NCBI GenBank assembly: GCA_937872165.1
Contig: CALMOR010000190.1
Coordinates: 2,667 to 13,676 of the forward strand
Origin: an uncultured Burkholderiales bacterium
Lineage (GTDB): Bacteria; Pseudomonadota; Gammaproteobacteria; Burkholderiales; Burkholderiaceae_D
Direction of reading: 5' to 3'
DNA length: 11,010 nucleotides
The notes beneath the pieces were generated by a model. That model searched no databases, was not told the origin of the DNA, and saw only the letters and a program-made list of their open reading frames with translations. How positions within the stretch are numbered: position 1 is the first letter of the stretch; the number at the start of each line of letters is the position of its first letter. The position numbers were made by a program, and so were the translations under genes. Positions 1-6,717 of the stretch are shown here, in pieces.

Positions 1-1092
1 GGTCTCGTGAAGTCGCGTGAAGCGCTCGGTCAGCCGCTCGCGGTTGGCGACGTCGTCGAGCTGCTTCATCAGCGCGTCCGCGATGGCATCGGGCGTGGCC
101 GCTTCCTGGAGCAGCTCGGGCACGACCGATTCGTCGGCGAGGATGTTCGGCAGGCCGACCCACGGCACGTAGCCCATGCGCCGCATCATCGCCGCGGTCA
201 GCGGATGCACCTTGTAGCTGATCACCATCGGCCGCTTGAAGAGCGCGGTCTCGAGCGTCGCGGTGCCGCTCGCGACGAGGACCACGTCGGCCGCGGCCAG
301 CACCGTGTGCGAGCCGTCGTCGACGACCTGCAGCGGGAGGTCGGGACCGCGTGCCGCACGGATCGCGTCGAAGCGTGCGCGCGCGGCGGTTCCCGCTATC
401 GGCACCACGAAGCGCAGTTCGCCGTCGCGTCGATGCAGCACGGCGGCGGCGTCGAGGAAGGTCGGGGTCATGTATTCGATCTCCGAGACCCGGCTGCCCG
501 GCATCACCGCGACCACGCGGGCGTCCGACGGCAGGCCGAGCGCGAGACGCGCCGCGTCGCGGTCGGGTTCGAGCGGGATCACGTCCGCGAGAGGATGACC
601 CACATAGGTCACGGGGATGCCGGCCTTCCGATAGATCGCTTCCTCGAACGGGAAGATCACGAGGATGTGGTCGACCGCGCGCGCGATCTTCGCGATGCGC
701 CGGCCCCGCCATGCCCAGATCGACGGGCCGATGAAGTGCACGACCGGCCGGCGCTGGCCTCTCCAGGTCTCGCGCAGCTCCACTTCGAGGTCGAGATTGA
801 AGTCGGGCGCATCGATGCCGAGGAAGGCCGCCGGCGGCTCGGCCAGCAGACGCTTCGTCAGCGTTTTGCGGATGCCCGCGATCTCGAAGTAATGCTTCAG
901 CACTTCGACATAGCCGCGCACGGCGAGCTTGTCGATCGGCCATTGCGCGCGAAAGCCTTCGGCGCCCATGCATGGACCGCCGATGCCGTAGGCGTCCAGC
1001 GCCGGCACGCGATCGCGGAGCGGCGCGAGCAGCAGCGACGCGAGCAGATCGCCCGATGCTTCGCCGGCGACCATCGCGACCGGAACGCTCAT
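1..1092 (-). CDS. lpxB: Lipid-A-disaccharide synthase LpxB (3' end cut by window)
   Basis: LpxB is a GT19-family glycosyltransferase at the inner face of the cytoplasmic membrane. It joins UDP-2,3-diacylglucosamine to lipid X and releases UDP, giving the lipid A disaccharide. I translated this frame by hand. It is open for 364 codons to the window edge with no stop, so perhaps 20-30 residues are missing compared with the usual 380-390. Visible motifs are the N-terminal AGEASGD (9-15), GIDAPDFN (92-99), VGHPLAD in the middle, MPGSR with Arg201, ASGTATLE, and LPNILADE (314-321) before VPELLQ. The family's catalytic or nucleotide-binding residues fall in these blocks. The ATG at 1092 lies 14 nt after the lpxA stop and begins ATGA; only a weak GAAG ribosome site precedes it. 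It is the last gene visible in the cluster and is very likely cotranscribed with lpxA. Nothing looks broken; the truncation is only the window boundary. Confidence 0.97.
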   Translation of the reverse strand, partial: MSVPVAMVAGEASGDLLASLLLAPLRDRVPALDAYGIGGPCMGAEGFRAQWPIDKLAVRGYVEVLKHYFEIAGIRKTLTKRLLAEPPAAFLGIDAPDFNLDLEVELRETWRGQRRPVVHFIGPSIWAWRGRRIAKIARAVDHILVIFPFEEAIYRKAGIPVTYVGHPLADVIPLEPDRDAARLALGLPSDARVVAVMPGSRVSEIEYMTPTFLDAAAVLHRRDGELRFVVPIAGTAARARFDAIRAARGPDLPLQVVDDGSHTVLAAADVVLVASGTATLETALFKRPMVISYKVHPLTAAMMRRMGYVPWVGLPNILADESVVPELLQEAATPDAIADALMKQLDDVANRERLTERFTRLHET

Positions 1093-1106
1093 CGCTTCGT
1101 TCGCGG

Positions 1107-1907
1107 TCAGCGGGCGATGCCGCGCGTCGCCGCGCCGAGGAAGGCGTGGAGCGTGCGCAACGCGTCGGCCGCTTCGGCGTCCTCGTCCGCCTGCGCGGCG
1201 ATCGCGGCCCGCGCCTCCTCGAGCGTGAGGCCGCTGCGATAGAGCGTCTTGTAGGCCTGACGCAGCGCGGCGATCTTCGAAGCTTCGAAGCCGCGCCGCT
1301 TCAGGCCTTCGACGTTGATGCCGTGAGGCGCCGGAGGCTCGCCCGCCACCATCATGAACGGCGGCACGTCCTGCCGGTGCAGCGTGCCGACGCCGGTGAA
1401 CGAATGCGCACCGACGCGCACGAACTGATGGGCGCCGGAGTCGCCGCCGAAGATGGCCCAGTCGCCGACCTCGACGTGGCCGGCGATCTGCGCCTTGTTG
1501 GCGAATACGGTGTGATCGCCGACGATGCAGTCGTGCGCGACATGCACGTAGGCCATGATCCAGTTGTCGCTGCCGATGCGCGTGACGCCGCCGCCCTGCT
1601 CCGTTCCCACGTTGTAGGTGCCGTACTCGCGCAGCACGTTGTCGTCGCCGATCTCGAGCCGCGTCGGCTCGCCGGCGTACTTCTTGTCCTGCGGTGCGCC
1701 GCCGATCGCGTTGAACGCCGCGATGCGGTTGCGCGCGCCGATGCGGGTGCGGCCCTCGATGACGACATGCGACGCGATCACCGTCGCCGCGCCGATCACG
1801 ACGTCGGGACCGACGATGCTGTAGGCACCGATCTCGACGTCCGCCGCGAGTTCGGCCTTCGCATCGACCAGCGCGGTCGGATGGATCAGCGTGCCGGCCT
1901 GCGCCAT
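1107..1907 (-). CDS. lpxA: Acyl-ACP--UDP-N-acetylglucosamine O-acyltransferase LpxA
   Basis: LpxA is a cytosolic homotrimer that transfers a 3-hydroxyacyl chain from ACP to the 3-OH of UDP-GlcNAc, the first step of lipid A synthesis. The 266-residue length is normal. Residues 1 to about 190 form the left-handed beta-helix with hexapeptide repeats; the rest is the helical C-terminal domain. Family landmarks are HPTA (9-12), QDKKYAGEPTR (73-83), the catalytic His125 in VHVAHDC, His144, His160 in AHQF, QDVPP (179-183) and NVEGLKRRGF near the C-terminus. Up to QDVPP it aligns with E. coli LpxA as I recall it without gaps, so the numbering matches. Position 173, which sets acyl length in E. coli (Gly173) and P. 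aeruginosa (Met), is Val here in GAHSFTGVG, which suggests a chain shorter than C14. The ATG sits 3 nt after the fabZ stop, so translational coupling is likely. Confidence 0.98.
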   Translation of the reverse strand: MAQAGTLIHPTALVDAKAELAADVEIGAYSIVGPDVVIGAATVIASHVVIEGRTRIGARNRIAAFNAIGGAPQDKKYAGEPTRLEIGDDNVLREYGTYNVGTEQGGGVTRIGSDNWIMAYVHVAHDCIVGDHTVFANKAQIAGHVEVGDWAIFGGDSGAHQFVRVGAHSFTGVGTLHRQDVPPFMMVAGEPPAPHGINVEGLKRRGFEASKIAALRQAYKTLYRSGLTLEEARAAIAAQADEDAEAADALRTLHAFLGAATRGIAR

Positions 1908-1910
1908 CGC

Positions 1911-2366
1911 TCAGGCGTCCGGCAGGACGATCTTGTAGCTCGTCATCAGGTCGGCCTGCGCGCAGAGCACGCCGTCGACCCTCGCCACGCCCGAGTACTT
2001 CCACATGCCGCGAAGCGAGCGCGTCAGCGAGACCTCCATGATCATCTGGTCGCCGGGCATCACCGGCTTCTTGAAGCGCGCGTTGTCGATGCCGACGAAG
2101 TAGTACATCGACTCCGCGTTGGCCTTCACGTCGAGCGACACGAACGACAGCAGCGCCGCCGTCTGCGCCATCGCCTCGATCACCAGCACGCCCGGCATCA
2201 CCGGGCTGTGCGGGTAATGGCCCGGAAAGAACGGCTCGTTGATGGTCACGTTCTTCAGCGCCTTGATGCTCTTGCCCTTGTCGATCTCGAGGACGCGGTC
2301 GACCAGCAGCATCGGATAGCGATGGGGAAGACGCTCGAGGATCTGCTGGATGTCGAGGGAGGTCAT
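1911..2366 (-). CDS. fabZ: 3-hydroxyacyl-ACP dehydratase FabZ
   Basis: FabZ is a cytosolic hot-dog-fold enzyme that dehydrates (3R)-hydroxyacyl-ACP to trans-2-enoyl-ACP in type II fatty acid elongation. It competes with LpxA and LpxD for the hydroxyacyl-ACP substrate, which explains its place between their genes. The protein is 151 residues, normal for the family. Visible features are the N-terminal ILERLPHRYPMLLVDRV, the catalytic His50 in NEPFFPGHYP, the catalytic Glu64 in MPGVLVIEAMAQ, the FKKPVMPGDQ segment and a C-terminal ALMTSYKI-like strand. The same frame stays open far upstream, but the family start, the AAAGG site 5 nt ahead and the 4-base ATGA overlap with the lpxD stop all fix the ATG at 2366. 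The start is therefore very probably coupled to lpxD translation. No unusual residues were seen. Confidence 0.98.
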   Translation of the reverse strand: MTSLDIQQILERLPHRYPMLLVDRVLEIDKGKSIKALKNVTINEPFFPGHYPHSPVMPGVLVIEAMAQTAALLSFVSLDVKANAESMYYFVGIDNARFKKPVMPGDQMIMEVSLTRSLRGMWKYSGVARVDGVLCAQADLMTSYKIVLPDA

Positions 2367-3505
2367 GCAGGCCTTTCGGGCTCGCGCCCGTCGTTCGTCG
2401 CGGCGTCGGGAGGTTCGGAGGAGGCGCCGGTCTCGAGTCGCCGCACGCGGTCGCGAAGACCATCGAGCCGGCGAAGCACCGCGGCGCTCTTCTCGAAAGC
2501 CGCGTGCTCGGCCATCGGATAGTAGCCGGTGTACTGCCCCGCCTTCGTGATCGAACGACTGACGAAGGTCTGCGTGGACACGACCGTGTCGTCGACGATC
2601 GTCACGTGGCCCATGATGCGGGCCGCCCCGCCGATCTGGCAGCGGGCGCCGATCACCGCGCTGCCGGCGATGCCGACGAAGGCTGCCATGATGGTGTCGT
2701 CGCCGACCCTGACGTTGTGGCCGATCTGGATCTGGTTGTCGAGCTTGACCCCGTTGCCGATCGTCGTGTCGTCGAGTGCTCCGCGATCGATCGTCGTGTT
2801 GGCGCCGATCTCGACGTCGTCCCCGATCACGACGCCGCCGATCTGCGGGATCTTGATCCAGTGCGGGCCGTCCTTGGCGAAGCCGAAGCCGTCGGCTCCG
2901 ATGACCGCGCCGGCGTGCACGATGCAGCGGGCGCCGATCGCGCAACCCGGATAGATCGTCGCGCGCGGATGGATCAACGTGCCTTCACCGATGACGCAGC
3001 CGCGGCCGATGCTCGCCCCCTCGCCGATCCGGACGCCGGCGGCGATGCGCACGTCGTCTGCGACGGTCGCATGGGCCGAGACGATCGCGCTCGCGGCGAT
3101 CGACGCGCCGGTCGCGACGACCGCGCTCGGCGCGATACCGGGCGACCGCGCCGGTCGGGCCATCGTTTCGAAGTGCTGCGCGATGCGCGCGAACATCAGG
3201 TAGGGATCGCCACAGATCCACAGGCGCTCGACCTGGTCCCGCAGCAACGCGGCGTCGCGGGCGGTGACCAGCACCGCCGATGCCGCGCTGGTCGCGACGG
3301 CGCCGCGATAGCGGGCCGCGGTCACGAAGGCGAGCTGGTCGGCGGCGGCGCGCTCGAGCGACGCGAAGCCGGATACGCGCCTGCCGAGATCGCCGCCGCA
3401 GGTGCCGCCGAAGCGCGCGACCAGGTCCTCGAGCGTCGCACCGGTCGACGGGCTCGCCGGCCCGTCGGTCCGCGCGTTCGCCGGCGACGCATCGGACGCG
3501 CTCAT
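2363..3505 (-). CDS. lpxD: UDP-3-O-(3-hydroxyacyl)glucosamine N-acyltransferase LpxD
   Basis: LpxD is a cytosolic trimer that adds the N-linked 3-hydroxyacyl chain to UDP-3-O-acylglucosamine, the third step of lipid A synthesis. With the ATG at 3505 it has 380 residues, longer than the usual 340-360. The extra length is a low-complexity Ala/Ser/Pro leader of about 23 residues before TLEDLVARFGG, plus a polar C-terminal tail. Order of parts: a uridine-binding N-terminal domain, a left-handed beta-helix of hexapeptide repeats from about residue 120, then a C-terminal helix (about 330-360). Conserved pieces are GADGFGFA, NTTIDRGAL, His263 in QIGHNV (the catalytic base) and His300 in IMGHVTI, spaced 37 apart as in E. 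coli. A GTG at 3535 would add 10 residues; I prefer the ATG because a CGGGA site lies 7 nt ahead of it. The stop overlaps the fabZ start by 4 bases. Confidence 0.96.
   Translation of the reverse strand: MSASDASPANARTDGPASPSTGATLEDLVARFGGTCGGDLGRRVSGFASLERAAADQLAFVTAARYRGAVATSAASAVLVTARDAALLRDQVERLWICGDPYLMFARIAQHFETMARPARSPGIAPSAVVATGASIAASAIVSAHATVADDVRIAAGVRIGEGASIGRGCVIGEGTLIHPRATIYPGCAIGARCIVHAGAVIGADGFGFAKDGPHWIKIPQIGGVVIGDDVEIGANTTIDRGALDDTTIGNGVKLDNQIQIGHNVRVGDDTIMAAFVGIAGSAVIGARCQIGGAARIMGHVTIVDDTVVSTQTFVSRSITKAGQYTGYYPMAEHAAFEKSAAVLRRLDGLRDRVRRLETGASSEPPDAATNDGREPERPA
2372..2377 (-). promoter_or_regulatory. Ribosome binding site of fabZ inside the lpxD 3' end
   Basis: GAAAGG lies 5 nt before the fabZ ATG and inside the last codons of lpxD. 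With the ATGA overlap it supports coupled reinitiation at fabZ. Confidence 0.65.
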
Positions 3506-3543
3506 GCGCGCATCCCGTCGCGCGGGCGCGGGCACCGGCCCAT
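3502..3543 (-). other. 13-codon mini-ORF bridging skp and lpxD
   Basis: Four nt after the skp stop an ATG at 3543 opens MGRCPRPRDGMRA. Its TGA overlaps the lpxD ATG as ATGA. No strong ribosome site is visible, and it overlaps the alternative GTG start of lpxD in another frame. It may only relay ribosomes, or be chance. Confidence 0.2.
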
Positions 3544-3547
3544 GCGG

Positions 3548-4081
3548 CTACTTGGTCGGCGCGGGCGCCGCGTTGAGCGCCTTCAGCACCTTGTCGGTCA
3601 TGTCGATCTTCGGGTTCACGTAGACCGCGTCCTGGAAGACGATGTCGTACTTCTCGCCCTCGGCGATCGAGCGGATCACCTTGTTGGCGCGCTCGACCAC
3701 CGCCGCGAGCTCTTCGTTCTTCCGCTGGTTGATGTCCTCGTTGAACTCGCGCTGGCGACGCTGGAAGTCCTTGTCGAGGTCCGCGAGTTCGCGCTGACGC
3801 CGCGTCCTCTCGCTGTCCGACAGCACCGGCGAGTCCTTGTCGAACTTGTCCGCCGTGGCCTTCAGGCGCCCGTTCGCATCCTGGAGATCCTTCTGCCGTT
3901 TCGAGAACTCGGACTCGAGCTTCGCCTGCGCGGCCTTGGCGGGATTGGAATCCCGCAGGATGCGATCGAGACTGACGAAGCCGATCTTCGTCGATTCCTG
4001 AGCCGCCGCAGGATGTGCGACGAATGCGAAAACCATCGCGGCGAACACCGGCACGAGCCGTTGGGTGAGTCGCATTTCCAT
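3548..4081 (-). CDS. skp: Periplasmic OMP chaperone Skp (OmpH family)
   Basis: Skp is a trimeric periplasmic holdase that binds unfolded outer-membrane proteins after Sec export and delivers them to the BAM complex, fitting its place just after bamA. The 177-residue precursor has a clear Sec signal peptide: the positive start MEMRLTQR, a hydrophobic stretch, then HPAAA with predicted cleavage before QESTKIGF. The mature protein begins with a beta strand, IGFVSLDRIL. A long charged coiled-coil hairpin rich in Glu, Lys, Arg and Gln follows (about residues 45-135), then the closing strands YDIVFQDAVYVNPKIDMTDKVLKALN. This matches the Skp tentacle architecture. Two starts are possible, at 4081 and 4075. 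The first is preferred because AAAGG lies 9 nt ahead of it. Sequence conservation in this family is low, so the name rests on architecture, length and neighbours together. Confidence 0.94.
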   Translation of the reverse strand: MEMRLTQRLVPVFAAMVFAFVAHPAAAQESTKIGFVSLDRILRDSNPAKAAQAKLESEFSKRQKDLQDANGRLKATADKFDKDSPVLSDSERTRRQRELADLDKDFQRRQREFNEDINQRKNEELAAVVERANKVIRSIAEGEKYDIVFQDAVYVNPKIDMTDKVLKALNAAPAPTK

Positions 4082-4090
4082 GACTGAACG

Positions 4091-4095
4091 CCTTT
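4091..4095 (-). promoter_or_regulatory. Ribosome binding site of skp
   Basis: AAAGG lies 9 nt before the ATG at 4081. It favours that start over the ATG two codons later at 4075. Confidence 0.55.
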
Positions 4096-4114
4096 GACAA
4101 TGAATGAGGATGAT

Positions 4115-4165
4115 ACGGAGACGGCATCGACTCCATCGCCTCGACGATGGTTCCGGTTTCTCCGT
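4115..4165 (-). repeat. Nested inverted repeat between bamA and skp
   Basis: Just after the bamA stop, ACGGAGA (4115-4121) is the exact inverse complement of TCTCCGT (4159-4165). Inside it, CCATCG (4133-4138) pairs with CGATGG (4145-4150) around a 6-base loop, and CGG (4122-4124) could pair with CCG (4153-4155) across a small bulge. The RNA could form a two-part stem. No run of U follows in the direction of transcription, so it is not a standard intrinsic terminator. An attenuator, an mRNA-stabilising hairpin or chance are all possible. Confidence 0.4.
4126..4154 (-). promoter_or_regulatory. Weak SigmaE-like promoter candidate upstream of skp
   Basis: On the minus strand GGAACC (4154-4149) is followed after 17 nt by GTCGAT (4131-4126). 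This partly matches the SigmaE pattern of GGAACTT and a TC-containing -10 element. It lies 45 nt before the skp ATG. SigmaE control of bamA/skp genes is known in E. coli, but the match here is incomplete and overlaps the inverted repeat, so it is only a candidate. Confidence 0.2.
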
Positions 4166-4166
4166 G

Positions 4167-6641
4167 TCAGAAGCCGTTGCCGATATTGAACTGGAGCCGC
4201 TGCTGCTTGTCGTCGGGGCTCGAGTGCAACGGGACGGCGTAGCTCAGCCGCAGGGCGCCGAGCGGCGAGAGCCAGTTGATCCCGAAACCCACCGAATACT
4301 TGATGCCCGACCCGACGATGCGCGACGTCGTCACCGGCGTGATCGTCGTCACGCCGTTGGCATCGGTCGTCGCCGCGTTCGTCGTCGTCGTGACGGTCTT
4401 CGTGCCCGCGGTGATCTTGACGCCCTCCGCGTAGACGCCGCCCGTGTCGGCGAACACGAAGCCGCGGAACGCGCGGTCCTTGCCGGTGCCCGGCAGCGGG
4501 AAGAGCAGCTCGACGTTGCCGTTGAAGCGCTTGGCGCCGCCGATCGCGTCGCCGTTGATGTCCTTCGGGCCGATCGAGCTGGTGTCGTAGCCGCGCACCG
4601 AGCCGATGCCGCCGGCGAAGAAGTTCTTGAAGACCGGCAGCGGCCGGCCGCTGTAGCCGCGACCGTAGTCGACCTCGCCGTTGAACGACAGCGTGTAGTT
4701 CTGGTTGATCGGGTAGTAGTAGGTGTGCTGATAGCTGGCCCGGTAGTAGCGCAGGCTGCCGATCGGGACCGCGGTCTCGAGGTTGGCACGCTGGAAACGT
4801 CCGCGGGTCGGCGTGATGCCGCTGTCGCGATTGTCGCGCTGCCAACCCACCGTGGTGATGTAGGCACTGGTCGACGTACCGAACTGGCTCACGTAGTCGA
4901 TGTACGACTGCGGGCTGTCGGTGAAGACCTCGAGCCGGGTGTTCTCGTAGCGCGCGCCGAAGAACACGGTGTCGTATTCGGTGAACGGCACGCCGAAGGT
5001 CAGGCCCGTGCCGGCCGTGCGAATCGAATAGTCGCCGAGGCTGGTGGTGTTCGACGGATTGGTCGTGCGATAGAACAGGTCCACCGTTCGCGAGACGCCG
5101 TTGTCGGTGAAGTAGGGATCGGTGGCCGACAGCGACGCGGTCCGGTTGGTCCTGCTGGTGTCGAGCGACAGGCCCACGTTCTGACCGCTGCCGAAGACGT
5201 TGGCCTGCTGCACCGACGTCGTCAGGATGACCTTGTCGAACTGCGAATAGCCCGCCCCGATGTTGAAGGTGCCGGTCGGCTTCTCGGTCACCGCGAGATT
5301 GACGTCGACCTGGTCGTTGGTTCCCGACACCTGCGGCGTCTCGAGGTTGGTCTCCTTGAAGTACGCGAGCCGCTCGATGCGCTCCTTCGACAGCTTGATC
5401 GCGTCGACGTCGTACCAGCCGCCCTCGGCCTGGCGCAGTTCGCGGCGCACGACCTCGTCGCGCGTCTTCGTGTTGCCGGTCACGTTGATGCGGCGCACGT
5501 AAACGCGTCGACCCGGGTCGACGAAGATCGTGAAGGCGACCTTGTGCTGGGCGCGATCGAGCTCCGGCTGCGCGTTGGCGTTGGCGAACGCGTAGCCGAG
5601 CGCGCCGAGGCGGTCCTGGATCGCCTTCGTCGACGCGGTCAGCTTCTCGCCCGAGTAGGTCTCGCCGGCCTTCAACGTGACGAGCTTGCGCAGCTCCTCC
5701 TCGGTCACCAGCGCCTCGCCGGCGATCTTCACGTCGGACACCTGGTACTTCTCGCCCTCGACGAGGTTGACGGTGACGAAGATGTCCTTCTTGTCGGGCG
5801 TGATCGACACCTGCGTCGACTCGACGTTGAACTCGAGGTAGCCGCGGTTGAGGTAGAACGATCGCAGCGCCTCGACGTCGGTCGCGAGCTTCTGCTTCGA
5901 GTACTGGTCGCTCTTCGTGTACCAGGTGAACCAGCCGGGCGTCGTCAGCGCGATCTCGTCGAGTAGCTCCTTCTCCTTGAACACGCGGTTGCCCACGATG
6001 TGGATCTGCTTGATGGTCGCGACATCGCCTTCGTCGACGTTGAACGTGACGTTGACGCGGTTGCGCTCGAGCGGCGTGACGGTGGTCGTGAGCTGCGCGC
6101 CGTACTTGCCGCGCATCAGGTATTGGCGCTTCAACTCCTGCTCGGCGCGTTCGAGCACCGAGCGGTCGAAGATCGCGGTCTCCGACAGGCCGATGTCCTT
6201 CAACGCCTTCTTCAAGGTGTCCTTGTCGAACTCCTTCATGCCGGCGAAGTCGATCGCGGCGATCGCCGGCCTCTCCTCGACGACGACGACGAGCACGTTG
6301 CCGTCGACATCGATGCGGACGTCCTTGAAGAAGCCGGTCGCGTACAAGGCCTTCAGCGCGGCCGTGGCCCTCTCGTCGTTGAAGGTGTCACCGACCTTCA
6401 CCGGCAGATAGCTGAACACGGTGCCCGCATCGGTGCGCTGTATGCCTTCGACGCGGATGTCGCGGACCACGAACGGTTCCACGGCCGACGCGGCGCCGCC
6501 AGCGAGTCCGGCCGCCACGGCGACTGCCATCGTCAGCGGGCGGAACGTCGCCGGCAGGACCTCGGGGCAGAACAGCGACGATGCGATGGAGCGATGCGCG
6601 CCGAACGGCGATGCCAAACGCGACAAGCGGAATTTCGTCAT
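4167..6641 (-). CDS. bamA: Outer-membrane protein assembly factor BamA
   Basis: BamA is the Omp85-family insertase that folds beta-barrel proteins into the outer membrane. From the ATG at 6641 it has 824 residues. A long signal peptide ends ASA (51-53), before the mature start VEPFVVRDI. Five POTRA domains follow, with starts recognisable near FVVRDIRVEG, AIAAIDFAG, IKQIHIVGN, YQVSDVKIAG and VYVRRINVTGN. The 16-strand barrel runs from about residue 455 to the C-terminal Phe. The conserved loop-6 VRGY motif is at 692-695, and the last strand, RLQFNIGNGF, is a typical beta-signal. The late extracellular loop (744-773) is unusually Thr-rich. A TTG directly before the ATG could add one residue. 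No good ribosome site is visible: the 76-nt leader after rseP is C-rich. A start at Met38 would remove the positive n-region of the signal, so I reject it. Confidence 0.98.
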   Translation of the reverse strand: MTKFRLSRLASPFGAHRSIASSLFCPEVLPATFRPLTMAVAVAAGLAGGAASAVEPFVVRDIRVEGIQRTDAGTVFSYLPVKVGDTFNDERATAALKALYATGFFKDVRIDVDGNVLVVVVEERPAIAAIDFAGMKEFDKDTLKKALKDIGLSETAIFDRSVLERAEQELKRQYLMRGKYGAQLTTTVTPLERNRVNVTFNVDEGDVATIKQIHIVGNRVFKEKELLDEIALTTPGWFTWYTKSDQYSKQKLATDVEALRSFYLNRGYLEFNVESTQVSITPDKKDIFVTVNLVEGEKYQVSDVKIAGEALVTEEELRKLVTLKAGETYSGEKLTASTKAIQDRLGALGYAFANANAQPELDRAQHKVAFTIFVDPGRRVYVRRINVTGNTKTRDEVVRRELRQAEGGWYDVDAIKLSKERIERLAYFKETNLETPQVSGTNDQVDVNLAVTEKPTGTFNIGAGYSQFDKVILTTSVQQANVFGSGQNVGLSLDTSRTNRTASLSATDPYFTDNGVSRTVDLFYRTTNPSNTTSLGDYSIRTAGTGLTFGVPFTEYDTVFFGARYENTRLEVFTDSPQSYIDYVSQFGTSTSAYITTVGWQRDNRDSGITPTRGRFQRANLETAVPIGSLRYYRASYQHTYYYPINQNYTLSFNGEVDYGRGYSGRPLPVFKNFFAGGIGSVRGYDTSSIGPKDINGDAIGGAKRFNGNVELLFPLPGTGKDRAFRGFVFADTGGVYAEGVKITAGTKTVTTTTNAATTDANGVTTITPVTTSRIVGSGIKYSVGFGINWLSPLGALRLSYAVPLHSSPDDKQQRLQFNIGNGF

Positions 6642-6717
6642 CAAGAGATGCGTCGGATCGAGGGGCGATGAAACCGGGAGAGGGGCCGGCGCGGGGAGAA
6701 CCGCACCGTGCCGAGAC

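Noticed and set aside
7..1242. Plus-strand frame of 411 codons at the left edge
   Set aside because: It is the antisense of lpxB and the end of lpxA; the product is Arg/His-rich with no recognisable fold.
2367..2945. Upstream extension of the fabZ frame through lpxD
   Set aside because: This part is Arg/Asp-rich out-of-frame lpxD. FabZ proteins start at the ATG at 2366, which also has a ribosome site.
1107..3140. Recurring GCCGATC-like words across lpxA and lpxD, resembling DNA repeats
   Set aside because: They encode the hexapeptide repeats of the two beta-helix acyltransferases and are not independent DNA elements.
972..5966. Very long plus-strand open frames, including 972-2522, 2504-4087 and 4104-5966
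   Set aside because: All lie opposite well-identified minus-strand genes. Their translations are Arg/Asp/Val/Ala-rich with no domain I recognise. Long antisense frames are expected from GC-rich third positions.
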